A stretch of 64,000 bases of DNA. Source: CALBTQ01 sp036725605. GTDB taxonomy: Bacteria > Lernaellota > Lernaellaia > Lernaellales > Lernaellaceae. Under the pieces are notes generated by a model, which saw only the letters and a list, made by a program, of their open reading frames with translations, did not search any database and was not told the origin of the DNA. The stretch is from the NCBI GenBank assembly GCA_036725605.1, contig DAIMDW010000014.1:1-64000 (forward strand), in the 5' to 3' direction. This document shows positions 50,848 through 59,942 of the stretch, in pieces (position 1 is the first letter of the stretch; every line of letters starts with the position of its first letter). Position numbers and translations under genes: made by a program.

Positions 50848-51585
50848 ATGAACTTCTTCCTGCTCGCTGTGATCGTCTTGCTTGGCTTCACCGTGGAAAC
50901 GGCGATCGGCTTCGGCTCCACCTTGATCGCCCTGACCCTCGCCGCCTATTTCATGCCCATCGAGCAATTTCTGCCGATTTACGTGCCGGTGAATTACGGT
51001 CTGTTCATCTACATCGTCTTGCGGCACCGGCGGCACATCGACGTCCAACGGATCTTCACACACATCGTGCCGGCGATGGGCGTGGGCCTGCCGGTCGGCC
51101 TGTTGCTGTTCAACGTCGTGCGCGGCGACGGCCTACGGCTGCTGTATTCGCTGTTTGTCATGGCTCTCACGCTGGCGCTGTTGATTCAGAACCTGCGCAA
51201 ACGCAAGGGCGAACTGCCCCGGGTGAGGCCCGTGTTTCGCGTGCCGCTGCTGTTTTTCGCCGGCATCATGCACGGTTTGTATTCGACCGGCGGACCGATG
51301 GTCGTGTATTACCTGGCCCGGGAAAACCTCGACAAAATGAAGTTCCGCAGCACCTTGTGCCTGGTGTGGATCATGATGGGTGCGGGTTTGCTGATCAACT
51401 TCCTGTACAAAGGCATGCTGACCGTGCAGTCGCTTAGCACCAGCGCGCTGCTGTGCATTCCGCTGTTGTTGGGACTGGTGTTGGGTGAGTTGCTCAACCG
51501 CACGGTCAACGAACAGTGGTTTCGCCGCATCGTTTTCATTGTGATGTTTATGGCGGGATTGTTCCTGCTGATCGACCTGCTTTAA
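50848..51585 (+). CDS. TauE/SafE-family (TSUP) membrane permease
   Basis: Integral membrane protein of 245 residues with seven or eight helices arranged as two related halves. The first half begins FLLAVIVLLGFTVETAIGFGSTLIALTL. The second repeats the pattern, with LLFFAGIMHGLYSTGGPMVVYYLA, where the conserved Gly-Gly-Pro is a TSUP hallmark. Members export or import sulfite, sulfoacetate and other small anions; the cargo here is not indicated. ATG 50848 has only a weak ribosome-binding site. Its 3' end overlaps the convergent MMPL gene by four bases. Confidence 0.85.
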   Translation: MNFFLLAVIVLLGFTVETAIGFGSTLIALTLAAYFMPIEQFLPIYVPVNYGLFIYIVLRHRRHIDVQRIFTHIVPAMGVGLPVGLLLFNVVRGDGLRLLYSLFVMALTLALLIQNLRKRKGELPRVRPVFRVPLLFFAGIMHGLYSTGGPMVVYYLARENLDKMKFRSTLCLVWIMMGAGLLINFLYKGMLTVQSLSTSALLCIPLLLGLVLGELLNRTVNEQWFRRIVFIVMFMAGLFLLIDLL

Positions 51586-54047
51586 TTCTGCGCCGCCAGC
51601 CGCTTCTTGGCGATGAACTTCGGCTTGAGCATGAAGACGATCGTCGGCAGCAGCACCAGACCGCCGAGCATGCTGATGACCATCCAGAACGCCAGCAGAA
51701 TGCCCATTTCCGCCTGGAAGCGCAGGAAGCTGAACATCCAGAAAACGATGCCCGCGACCATCGTCGAGGCGGTGAACAGCACCGCTTTGCCCGCGGTCGA
51801 AATGGCGTTGATCGTCGCCCGGCCCCAGTCGCCGCTCTCGATGTATTCCTCCTCCAGCCGGCCGATAACGTACAGGCCGTAATCCACGCCCAGCCCGACG
51901 CCCAACGACACCACCGGCAGCGTGTTGACGTCCAGGCCGATGCCCAGCGCGCCCATCAGCGCATAGGTCAGGTAGTTGGAAATGGCGATCGGAATCATGA
52001 ACAACAATCCGGCCACCGCCGAGCGGAAGGCGATCATGCACATGATGAACACCAGCGCGAAGGCCAGCGCCGTGACCTTCGCCTCGCTCATGAAAATCGC
52101 CTCGTTGATCGCCGCGAGCAAGCCGCCGTAATTGCCCGCCAGCCGGTAGGCCGCGCCTTCGACCGGATGCCCGGCGATGTACTCCTTGGCCGCGGCCACC
52201 ACCGCGCGCAGCGTTTCACCCTTGTGGTTCTTGATGTTCACCGCCACGTTGGCGTCTTTGAAATCGTTGGTGATGAACCGCGCCAGGTCGCCCGGCTCGG
52301 TGCCGGAAAAAAGAATTTCCAGATACAACCCGGCTTCGCGCGGATCGTTGGGGATCAGCTCCCACTTCGGATTGTCACTGTGCATGATGCGGGTGATTTC
52401 CGGCAGCAGGTCGGCGATGGATTGCGTGGAGTGCACCTCCTCCAGCTTTTCCAGGTGCCGCTGCAAGCCCTCCATGTTGCGCAACACCAGCGGCGATTTG
52501 ACCGCGCTGCGCGATTCGCCTTCCAGGATGATCGACAGTTGCTCGGTGTTGCCGAATTTCTCGCCGATCTTCGCCGTGTCCATGTTGTATACCGAATCGG
52601 GCCACAGCAGCGGCGTGCCGGGGTGCACGTCGCCGATCTTCAGGTTGCGCGCGAAAAAGAAACCGATCACGAAAATGATCAACGTACCGATGATGATCGG
52701 CCAGCGCGCCTTGCCCTGCCCGGTTTCGCCCAGCCAAACCAGGAAGCGGTTGAGCGGGCTGCCGACCTTCGGCTCCGGATGGCGCGGCGGCGGCAGGATC
52801 GACAAGATCACCGGGTTGAACAGCATGTCCGACACGATGATCGACAGCACCCAGAAACCGCCCATCAGCGCCAGTTTTTCCATCAGCGGAATCGGCGTGA
52901 GAATGACGATGAACACGCCCGCCGCGTCGGTGACGATCGAAAGCATGCCCGGCTTGAACAGGCCGCTGTAGGTGGCCACGGCGGCGCGCTGACGATCCTG
53001 ATGGCGCACGTATTCTTCCATGAACCGTTCCATCAACTGCACCGAGTGCGACAGCGCACGCGCGCTGATGACAAAGGGCACGACGATCACCAACGGGTTG
53101 AAGTGCGCGCCGATCAGGCCCAGCAGACCCAGGCCCCAGCACGCGGAAATGATCATCGTGACAACCGGAATGATCGTCCCGCGAAAATCGCGGAAGTACA
53201 AAAACAGCACCAGGATGATCGAAAAGACGGTCAGCAAAAAGATTTTATTCAACTGCGGAAATTGGCGGTGCACCGTGCCCAGCAGGATCGGTCGGCCGAT
53301 CATGTGGATCTTCGTGTTGGCGTCTTCCTCCTTGCGCACGATGTTTTCGATCGCCGTGTACAGGTTGTCGTCGAGGGTGAAGGGCAGGCCCTCGATCGCT
53401 CCCTGCAGCGCCGCGATGTCCTGTTGCGGATCGCGCTCCTCCAAGCGGGCGATGCGCTCGACGATCTGCCGCAGCGATTCGGCGGGCGACTCCAGGCCGC
53501 GGTCGAAGAACCCGGCGACGATCAGCGCCGCTTTGTCGTCCAACGACACCAGCGAGCCGTGCAGCCGGCCGGTCGTGTAGATGTCGCGCTTGACCCGCGC
53601 AATGTCCTCGGGCGTTTCGGGCACCTCCGGCCACATGATCGGGTCGGACTTCTGATGCGCCAGCCCCTCCGACTGGTCGAGGTACGTTTTCTTGACCTTG
53701 CGTTGCGCGATCGAGAGCACCTGGTAGTTGTTCACCGCGGGCAGCAATTCCATCGCCTTGGTGATGTTCTTGATCTTTTTGAGATTCTCGGTGGTGAAAA
53801 TATCGCCCTTGTCCACGACCACCGCGATCAGGCTGACGTTGGCGCCGCCGAATATCTGCTCGTATTCGACGTACGTTTTGACGTATTCGTGATCCTTGGG
53901 AAACAGATCGATCGTCGGCGTCTTCAACGTGATTTTCGTCGCCTGCCAGGCAAAGAACAACGTCAAGAGAATGATGATCGCCAACGTGAAATAACGATAG
54001 CGAATGATAAACTCGCCCGTCCGCTCGATTAAGCCTTGCTTGTTCAT
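51582..54047 (-). CDS. MMPL/RND-family transporter
   Basis: An 821-residue inner-membrane RND transporter of the MMPL/HpnN type with two repeats of one helix, a periplasmic domain and five helices. N-terminal motifs include RYRYFTLAIIILLTLFFAW and IDLFPKDHEYV. The first helix bundle has ISACWGLGLLGLIGAHFNPL and ISARALSHSVQLMERF; the second has LPVVSLGVGLGVDYGLYVIGRLEEEY, with Asp in the proton-relay position. Relatives export hopanoids, mycolates and other lipids. It is the last gene of the six-gene operon, 15 bases after the YCF48-like gene, and probably provides the energy for moving the substrate out of the membrane. Confidence 0.9.
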   Translation of the reverse strand: MNKQGLIERTGEFIIRYRYFTLAIIILLTLFFAWQATKITLKTPTIDLFPKDHEYVKTYVEYEQIFGGANVSLIAVVVDKGDIFTTENLKKIKNITKAMELLPAVNNYQVLSIAQRKVKKTYLDQSEGLAHQKSDPIMWPEVPETPEDIARVKRDIYTTGRLHGSLVSLDDKAALIVAGFFDRGLESPAESLRQIVERIARLEERDPQQDIAALQGAIEGLPFTLDDNLYTAIENIVRKEEDANTKIHMIGRPILLGTVHRQFPQLNKIFLLTVFSIILVLFLYFRDFRGTIIPVVTMIISACWGLGLLGLIGAHFNPLVIVVPFVISARALSHSVQLMERFMEEYVRHQDRQRAAVATYSGLFKPGMLSIVTDAAGVFIVILTPIPLMEKLALMGGFWVLSIIVSDMLFNPVILSILPPPRHPEPKVGSPLNRFLVWLGETGQGKARWPIIIGTLIIFVIGFFFARNLKIGDVHPGTPLLWPDSVYNMDTAKIGEKFGNTEQLSIILEGESRSAVKSPLVLRNMEGLQRHLEKLEEVHSTQSIADLLPEITRIMHSDNPKWELIPNDPREAGLYLEILFSGTEPGDLARFITNDFKDANVAVNIKNHKGETLRAVVAAAKEYIAGHPVEGAAYRLAGNYGGLLAAINEAIFMSEAKVTALAFALVFIMCMIAFRSAVAGLLFMIPIAISNYLTYALMGALGIGLDVNTLPVVSLGVGLGVDYGLYVIGRLEEEYIESGDWGRATINAISTAGKAVLFTASTMVAGIVFWMFSFLRFQAEMGILLAFWMVISMLGGLVLLPTIVFMLKPKFIAKKRLAAQN

Positions 54048-54062
54048 GTCTCTCTGTTTCGT

Positions 54063-55100
54063 TTAGCGTTTAATCGGAAATTCGGTCCATTTGCCGCCGT
54101 TGTCCTGCGTCGCAAACAACGTCCCCCGTCCTCCGATCACCACGCCCATGCCCGTGGGGGAAAACCCGACCGCGCTCAGCCAGGTGTACGCTTTCAAACC
54201 GACGAGGGTCGCCTGCGCGCCGGCGACCTTGATCAACGTACCTTCCAGGCCGGCCACCCAAAGGGCGTCGGGACCAAGCGCGATTTTGTTCAGGTGCACC
54301 TTCACGCCGGTGTCGATCGCTTGCCAGGTTTCGCCGCCGTCGGTCGTATGCAACAGCAGACCGTTCACGCCGGTCACCCAGCCTTCACGCTCGTCTTTGA
54401 AAACCACGTCGTTCAACACGACTTGATGACCGGTGTGCACCGTGTGCCAGGTCGCGCCGCCGTCGGTGCTGCGAAAGATGTTGCTGAGCGTGCTCATCTG
54501 CACGTTCTCATCCAACTGCGCTTCCCACAGCGGATATTCGCCGACAATGAACGCCAGATGCTCGTTGACGAACGACACCGCGTTGATCTGCGCGTTGGCC
54601 ATCGGTTCGAGCACCTGGTCGATCCATGTTTGGCCGCCGTCCTCCGTACGCGCCAAGACGCCGAAGTTGCCCACGGCGATGCCGTGCTTGGCGTCGGCGA
54701 AATCGACGTCGAACAGCGCCTCTTCGGTGACCGGCTGGTCGGGCACCCAGGTCTTGCCGCCGTCGACGGTGTGGATGATCTTGCCCGCGCGGCCGACCGC
54801 CCAACCCAGATCCTTGCCGACGAAATCAACGGCGAACAGCGCAAAATCGCCCAACTCGCATTCGCGATCCCAGGTCTGCGCGCCGTCGGTCGTATGCATC
54901 ACGAGGCCCGGGTAGCCGACTACCCAGGCCTCGTTGTCATCGACAAACGTCACGTCGTAGAGTCGATCGCGGAAAACCAACGTGGGACAAACACCGTCGT
55001 CCTCCGCCAGCGCCGCCGCGATCGTCCCCGCGACGATCATCGCCAGCGCGAGCAGGACGATCCACAATGCCCGCTTGCGTACAAATTGTCGTTTCATCAT
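54063..55100 (-). CDS. YCF48-like Asp-box beta-propeller protein
   Basis: Exported protein of 345 residues with a signal peptide (about 1-32). It contains at least five Asp-box repeats of the form TTDGGxTW: TTDGAQTW, TVDGGKTW, TEDGGQTW, STDGGATW and TTDGGETW, plus a final TQDNGGKW. In plants and cyanobacteria YCF48/HCF136 assists photosystem II assembly; in heterotrophs such propellers occur with RND and DUF1329 genes, with no settled role. It probably acts as a periplasmic scaffold or assembly factor. Its ATG overlaps the DUF1329 stop; a second ATG directly after is equally possible. Confidence 0.85.
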   Translation of the reverse strand: MMKRQFVRKRALWIVLLALAMIVAGTIAAALAEDDGVCPTLVFRDRLYDVTFVDDNEAWVVGYPGLVMHTTDGAQTWDRECELGDFALFAVDFVGKDLGWAVGRAGKIIHTVDGGKTWVPDQPVTEEALFDVDFADAKHGIAVGNFGVLARTEDGGQTWIDQVLEPMANAQINAVSFVNEHLAFIVGEYPLWEAQLDENVQMSTLSNIFRSTDGGATWHTVHTGHQVVLNDVVFKDEREGWVTGVNGLLLHTTDGGETWQAIDTGVKVHLNKIALGPDALWVAGLEGTLIKVAGAQATLVGLKAYTWLSAVGFSPTGMGVVIGGRGTLFATQDNGGKWTEFPIKR

Positions 55101-56374
55101 CAGCGGGCCTGTTTACGCAACGAGGTCAGCGTGAACTGCGACGGCTTCAAGCCCACGTTCGCCTTGCCGGAGAACCACGGGAAGGCGGTCGCGTGTTCGG
55201 CCTGCAGGTCCACGACCAGCGAAGTCCCGATGCCCAGCGGCTGCCGGCGCGGATCGGGCGACTGGTTGTAGGCGTTGATCAGCACCTTCCACAGCTGCCC
55301 CTTCTTGTCGTAAGCCTCCTTGAACAGGAAGTAGTACGACTCGGCGTCGATGTAGCAGATCATCTTGCTGTACGGATAATCGCGGAACTTGGGCAGCGCT
55401 TCGACGACGTACATCGGGCGCGGTTCCCACTTGGCTTTGAAATTCCAGTGCGGCGGCGTTGCGAAATCGAAGGTGTTGTTGACCTGGTTGCGGCCGATCG
55501 GAATATCGCTGGCCATCGGCGCCAGGTAGGTTCCCTTGGCGATGATCTTCCAGTGCATCCACTCCGGATAGCCCATGTACCCGCGCACGTCTTCGTAAAG
55601 CAGGTCGGTGTTGTTCCAAGCGTCGCCGCGCGTGCCGAACGAGAAGCGGATCGGCCGCCGCTGCGCCGGATTGTAAATGTAGCCGTCCTGGTCCTTGGGC
55701 TGGGTGTAGCGCCAATACAGCGCGGTGAAGCCCTTCTTGTCCAGCGGTTTCTGGCAGACGGTCATCGAGTAGTACTGAATGTTTTTGCTCGCCGCTTCCG
55801 GTTGATGCGGGCGCGGTTCGATGTCGGTGCGGAACATCGAGCGGATGATGTAATCCCACGTCCATTCCTCGTGGCGCTCGACGCCGCGCTTGGCGCTGAT
55901 CCAGTACACGGCGAATTCGTTCGTGGCGTCGTCGCCGTTGTGGCCGTAGTTGTAGTTCCAGGCCACTTCCAAACCCGTTTTGGGATTGGGGAACGGCAGA
56001 CCGCCCATGTAATTCTTGATGCCGATCGTCCGCGCGCTGTTGCCCACGTCGATCAGTTCGACCTGCCCGTGGTATTTGTTGGTCGCCTCGATGTAGCTGT
56101 CGCTGGGCGCGTAGGGCGAGTAATTTTTCGTCCAGACCTTGAGCCCGTATTTCTTGACCAGCAGCGCCACGCCGCCGGGCAGCAGTTTTTCCACCTTGGC
56201 GACGTTGGCCGAACTGATCACCTCGCCCGCCGCAAATCCCGGCGGATTTTTATCCACCGCAAAACCGACGCTGGACGCCCAGTTGGCCCGCGTCAGTCCG
56301 CCTTGTGCCATAAGCAACGGCAACGCCGCCATCGTGATCAGAACGGCGACGATCAGAATAACTTTTTTCGGCAT
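55100..56374 (-). CDS. DUF1329 periplasmic protein (LolB-like predicted fold)
   Basis: Exported protein of 424 residues. A signal peptide with cleavage after LLMAQG is followed by the DUF1329 domain over nearly the full length. Characteristic segments are TRANWASSVGFAVDKNPPGF, YSPYAPSDSYIEATN, VYWISAKRGVERHEEW, DLLYEDVRGYMGYPEWMHWK and AEHATAFPWFSGKAN. DUF1329 proteins are annotated as outer-membrane lipoprotein-sorting-like and usually pair with DUF1302. A lipid-carrier function across the periplasm is plausible but unproven. CGGAGGGG precedes ATG 56374. A second copy lies at 60271-61566. Confidence 0.9.
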   Translation of the reverse strand: MPKKVILIVAVLITMAALPLLMAQGGLTRANWASSVGFAVDKNPPGFAAGEVISSANVAKVEKLLPGGVALLVKKYGLKVWTKNYSPYAPSDSYIEATNKYHGQVELIDVGNSARTIGIKNYMGGLPFPNPKTGLEVAWNYNYGHNGDDATNEFAVYWISAKRGVERHEEWTWDYIIRSMFRTDIEPRPHQPEAASKNIQYYSMTVCQKPLDKKGFTALYWRYTQPKDQDGYIYNPAQRRPIRFSFGTRGDAWNNTDLLYEDVRGYMGYPEWMHWKIIAKGTYLAPMASDIPIGRNQVNNTFDFATPPHWNFKAKWEPRPMYVVEALPKFRDYPYSKMICYIDAESYYFLFKEAYDKKGQLWKVLINAYNQSPDPRRQPLGIGTSLVVDLQAEHATAFPWFSGKANVGLKPSQFTLTSLRKQAR

Positions 56375-56409
56375 TTTCTTTCCCCTCCGAAACGCTATGG
56401 ATGTTCCCG

Positions 56410-58062
56410 CTAGAATTGATAGCGAATCCGCATGTTGACCTCGTCGCGATCGCGGAAGAGGCCGAGTCCCTTGTACGGATCTTCACCTTCGATGGCGTTG
56501 TACGCCAAGCGAATGCGCCAGTAATCGCCGATCGCGAAGTCGAACGACGAACTCACCAGCCACGACTTGCTGTTCTCGGCGTAGATGCCCACGAACTTCG
56601 GGCTGATCAGACCGTGCGCGTAGCTGGTCATCAGACCGCCCGCGTACAGCGTGCTGAACTCGGACGATTTGCTCGAGTCGTAGCCGGGAATGTCGACGAT
56701 GTAGAAGTTCTTGTTTTCCTTTTTCTCGCCGTTGAGTTCCTCGTCGATGTACGGCCCGCCGGGGATGATCGTCTGGATGACCTGGGCCTGCACGATGATC
56801 GAGCTGGTCGGGTTGAGGAAGCGGATCTGATTGGCCCGCAACAGCGAAACGCCCCAGTTGTAGGTGTCGCGTTCTTCCTGGTGGAAAAAGGCGCGCTGCC
56901 AGCCGAGGCGGTCCGGCGAATCCTTCCAGCCGTCGCCGCCGTCGGGCGCTTTGCCCGGCCGCAAATGCGAGCTGACCGGGTACAACGTGTCGGGCAGATA
57001 CGTGCCCTCGAAGCGGATCACCGTGCTGATCGGCCGCGTGGTGTTCAACTCCATCGACGCACCGTAGGTGTCCTGCCGCGGAAATTCCAGAAAGACCTCG
57101 GCCTCGTTGTAGCCTTCCTCGTTGGTCTCCTTATTCTGTTCCACGTACTTGGGCACCGGCGGCGTCAACTGATGACCGTGGTAATAAACCAGCGTGTAGG
57201 TGAATGGACCGAAAAATTCCTTCCACCGTACGCCCCAGCGCGCATTTTCCAGATTCTTGTCCGGGTACATGCACTTTTTGTTGACGATCCGCAGCGACGA
57301 AACGTAGTCGTTCTTGCTCGCCACCGGCAGACCCCAGGCGCCCACGAAGGTCAGCGGCACGTTGACCGTATCCTCCGGATCGTCGATCAGCGGAATGAAC
57401 ACCGCCTCGATGCTCGCGTTGATCGGCGCGATGTCGAAAAGCGTCTTGGCCGTCCACAACGGCACGCGCTGATCTTCGTAGTCCTCGAACACGCCCAGGT
57501 GCCAGGTCGAGTCGATCGGGTTGATCACGTCCAGCAACCGCGCGTTGGCCGATTCGCCCCAGGCCACCTGCTGGCGACCGACGCGCCAACTCCACCAATC
57601 GGTGGGATAGATGTCCAAATACAACTCGCGGAAATCGGCTTCCTGGTAATACCGGTCGGCCACGCGATTGCGTTTTTCGCGCTGATCGGCCGGGTCGTAG
57701 TTGAAGTGCGTGTCGGCGTACATGTCGGGCACCTGCGCGAAATTGTCGGCCAGCAGGCTCGACGAACGCACGCCGCGGAACAAGGTATAAAGCGTCACCT
57801 GGCCGATCGGCGTCCAGGTGGCTTCCAACTGCAACGTGTTGCGGAACATCGACGGCTGTCCCCAGTGACCGCCGTGTTCCTTGGGAAATCCTTCGTCGTC
57901 GTGCTTGTTCTCGTAAAACGAAGTGAAGATGCCGCCCTGCATCTGCAGAAAACCGTTCAACGTAAACGGACTGGCTCCTTCCTCATCCTGCGCCCAAACG
58001 ATTCCCCCGCTGAGCAACAACACGCAAAGCGCCGCGATTAAGATAAACCGTCTACCTGCCAT
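56410..58062 (-). CDS. DUF1302 outer-membrane beta-barrel protein
   Basis: A 550-residue exported protein whose signal peptide ends near SGGIVWAQ. The rest is rich in alternating aromatic and polar strands, and the last residues, EVNMRIRYQF, end in Phe as expected for BAM-assembled barrels. Family segments include LYTLFRGV, WSWRVGRQQVAWGESANARLLDVINP and DEDR-type turns near the end. DUF1302 proteins accompany DUF1329 in many proteobacteria and are presumed outer-membrane channels or acceptors. AAGGAG precedes ATG 58062. A GC-rich hairpin separates it from the upstream lipoprotein gene. Confidence 0.88.
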   Translation of the reverse strand: MAGRRFILIAALCVLLLSGGIVWAQDEEGASPFTLNGFLQMQGGIFTSFYENKHDDEGFPKEHGGHWGQPSMFRNTLQLEATWTPIGQVTLYTLFRGVRSSSLLADNFAQVPDMYADTHFNYDPADQREKRNRVADRYYQEADFRELYLDIYPTDWWSWRVGRQQVAWGESANARLLDVINPIDSTWHLGVFEDYEDQRVPLWTAKTLFDIAPINASIEAVFIPLIDDPEDTVNVPLTFVGAWGLPVASKNDYVSSLRIVNKKCMYPDKNLENARWGVRWKEFFGPFTYTLVYYHGHQLTPPVPKYVEQNKETNEEGYNEAEVFLEFPRQDTYGASMELNTTRPISTVIRFEGTYLPDTLYPVSSHLRPGKAPDGGDGWKDSPDRLGWQRAFFHQEERDTYNWGVSLLRANQIRFLNPTSSIIVQAQVIQTIIPGGPYIDEELNGEKKENKNFYIVDIPGYDSSKSSEFSTLYAGGLMTSYAHGLISPKFVGIYAENSKSWLVSSSFDFAIGDYWRIRLAYNAIEGEDPYKGLGLFRDRDEVNMRIRYQF

Positions 58063-58105
58063 TTGGTGCTCCTTACAGCCTTATCGGAACCGAGCTGATA
58101 ATGAC

Positions 58106-58129
58106 GGGGGCGAGACAAGGCCCGCCCCC
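58106..58129 (-). promoter_or_regulatory. Intra-operon GC-rich hairpin
   Basis: GGGGGCG and CGCCCCC arms (seven pairs, ten-base loop) lie between the lipoprotein stop and the DUF1302 gene. No T-run follows on the minus strand, so it is more likely an mRNA processing or stability element that sets unequal expression than a terminator. Confidence 0.45.
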
Positions 58130-58165
58130 GCCGCGTTCTTCAGGTGAGATGGTTCGGACGGCCGA

Positions 58166-59044
58166 TCATTCGGCTTCGCACCCGGGTTTTTCCGGGAAGT
58201 CCGTCTTGTTGAAATAGATGCTCGCGATGTTCACGCTGTTGGCCACCACCTTGGGCAGAGTAACCGAGACTTCATCTTCGTCCACGGTGGCCGTGATCGT
58301 ATACGGCCCGCCCGGATCGACGTTGAGCGCCACGAACTTGCCGTCCAACGGATTGGTGCCGTCATCGTCGCGCCCGCCGAACGGAATGCCCAGGTTGTTC
58401 ATGTAGTGGATTTCATCCTGCGCCGGATCCATCGTGATCATCGCGCAGCCGATCGGCTCTTCGTCGGTCGGATCGCCCCAGTAGACCGCGCCCGCGGCGT
58501 GGCCCTTGGTGTCGTCGATCGAAACACCCGGCAGCAACAGCGCCATCGCGGCCACGATGTCCTCGCTGATGCCGTAGAAGTCCTCGTTGGTTACCCCGAT
58601 GTTGAAGTGATACTGGTAGGTGTCCATGTACCCTTCGAACTCCACCTTCACGCCGATGGTGGCCAGCTCGTAGGCGGTCGGCACATCCAGAAGGATGTAA
58701 GCGGTTTCGGCATCCGAGTTGCCGGAGACGCCCAGCAGATCGCCGGATTCGTCGTCGACCAGGTTCACCAAGGCGCCCTTGAGCAACGCGAGGCTCTTGT
58801 TGTCCTTGGTCGTGCCGCCGAGTTTCCCGGGCTCGATCACGTCGTCGTCGCCCGTATCGTCATCGTCGTCATCGTCGTCGAGCACGTCGTCGTCGCTCGT
58901 GTCGTCGTCCGTATCGTCATCGCCTTCGTCATCGTTGTCGTCGTTATCGTCGTCATCGTCGTCGCACGCCATGTTGATCCCGATGGTCAGCGCCAACGCG
59001 GCCACCAACAGCAACAGCAGCCATAATTTATTGATCTTCGACAT
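58166..59044 (-). CDS. Asp-rich lipoprotein B of the MMPL-DUF1302-DUF1329 operon
   Basis: A 292-residue lipoprotein. Signal peptide MSKINKLWLLLLLVAALALT ends at MAC, then DDDDDDNDDNDDEGDDD and further Asp blocks up to about residue 74. The globular part (about 75-292) is homologous to the neighbouring lipoprotein: GYMDTYQYHFNIGVTNEDF, VYWGDPTDEEPIGCAMIT and FVALNVDPGGPYTITATV match it position for position. It may be a beta-sandwich domain of carboxypeptidase-regulatory type; no enzyme motif is seen. ATG 59044 is chosen because GGGAGGGAAC precedes it. Likely surface or outer-membrane partner of the transport system. Confidence 0.75.
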   Translation of the reverse strand: MSKINKLWLLLLLVAALALTIGINMACDDDDDDNDDNDDEGDDDTDDDTSDDDVLDDDDDDDDTGDDDVIEPGKLGGTTKDNKSLALLKGALVNLVDDESGDLLGVSGNSDAETAYILLDVPTAYELATIGVKVEFEGYMDTYQYHFNIGVTNEDFYGISEDIVAAMALLLPGVSIDDTKGHAAGAVYWGDPTDEEPIGCAMITMDPAQDEIHYMNNLGIPFGGRDDDGTNPLDGKFVALNVDPGGPYTITATVDEDEVSVTLPKVVANSVNIASIYFNKTDFPEKPGCEAE

Positions 59045-59117
59045 GTTCCCTCCCTGCATTCATTGTTTTTGACGACCGGCGCGAAGTTCCTGCAAGTCCG
59101 CGCCGATCCTTGTTCAT

Positions 59118-59942
59118 TTATTCGGTGCACCAGCTCTTTTGCGGATTTTCGTCATAATCGTCGAACGGGAAATAGATATTCGAGATCACCACCGTATTGG
59201 CGAAAAGCCGCGGGCAGGTGACCGACTCGGACGCGTCGCCGGACGTGGCGGTGAACATCGCCTCGCCCAGGTCCATGTTCAACGCAACAAAATAACCGTT
59301 TTCCGGATTGATCCCCTGGCCGTTGGCCGGCGAACCGGGCGTGGTGATCTCCCGGTCGCGCGTGGGCAGCAGGCTCAGGTTGAAGTAGAACACCTCGTCG
59401 ACCGGCGGATTGGCGGTGACTTCGGCGCACCCGACCGGATTTTCATCCAGCGGATTGCCCCAGTACACGCCGCCGGCGCCCAGGGCCTTGGTGGTGTCCA
59501 AGGTCACGCCCAACGTGCCGACCACGATGTCGCGCGTGTCGTGCGCCACGACCAGGAACTCCTCGCTGGTGGAGCCGACATCGAAGTTGTACTGGATGGT
59601 GTCCATGTAATCGTCGCGCGAGCAGCGAATCGCCACCTGCGTTACGCCTTCGGGGAAGCCGGTCAGGGTCACCCAGCCGTCATCGGGGGAGGTCACCTGA
59701 ATGGCCGGATCGAACGGTTCGCCGGTCGTGTTGTCCAATGCTTCGACCAACACGCCCTGCAAGGCCAGATCCTGGTTCTGAAAATCGACCACGTGAGCTC
59801 GTAACGAATCCTCACCGCCGTCGTCGTCGCCGCCGCTATCATCGTTATCGTCGTCGTCATCATCGCCGCACCCGATCATGATGACCAGACCCAGGGCCAC
59901 ACTGAGGGCCATCAGCAGGGTCAAGAAGACATACTTACGCAT
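59118..59942 (-). CDS. Asp-rich lipoprotein A, first gene of the MMPL-DUF1302-DUF1329 operon
   Basis: A 274-residue lipoprotein and paralogue of the downstream gene product. The signal peptide ends VIMIGC, followed by GDDDDDDNDDSGGDDDGG, shorter than in its paralogue. The domain begins LRAHVVDFQNQDLALQGVLVEAL, like an SpaA/CarboxypepD_reg beta-sandwich. It continues DYMDTIQYNFDVGSTSEEF, VYWGNPLDENPVGCAEVT and FVALNMDLGEAMFTATS. AGGAGG precedes ATG 59942. It is the promoter-proximal gene of the operon, so it may be the most abundant product. Function unknown; it could be a substrate receptor or a cargo carrier. Confidence 0.75.
   Translation of the reverse strand: MRKYVFLTLLMALSVALGLVIMIGCGDDDDDDNDDSGGDDDGGEDSLRAHVVDFQNQDLALQGVLVEALDNTTGEPFDPAIQVTSPDDGWVTLTGFPEGVTQVAIRCSRDDYMDTIQYNFDVGSTSEEFLVVAHDTRDIVVGTLGVTLDTTKALGAGGVYWGNPLDENPVGCAEVTANPPVDEVFYFNLSLLPTRDREITTPGSPANGQGINPENGYFVALNMDLGEAMFTATSGDASESVTCPRLFANTVVISNIYFPFDDYDENPQKSWCTE

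Noticed and set aside
51516..54032. An 838-codon open frame antisense to the MMPL gene
   Set aside because: The minus strand encodes a complete RND transporter; the other frame is Asp/Arg/His-rich shadow sequence.
58719..59072. Ser/Val-rich frame opposite the poly-Asp tract
   Set aside because: It is the complement of GAC/GAT repeats and contains no initiation signal.
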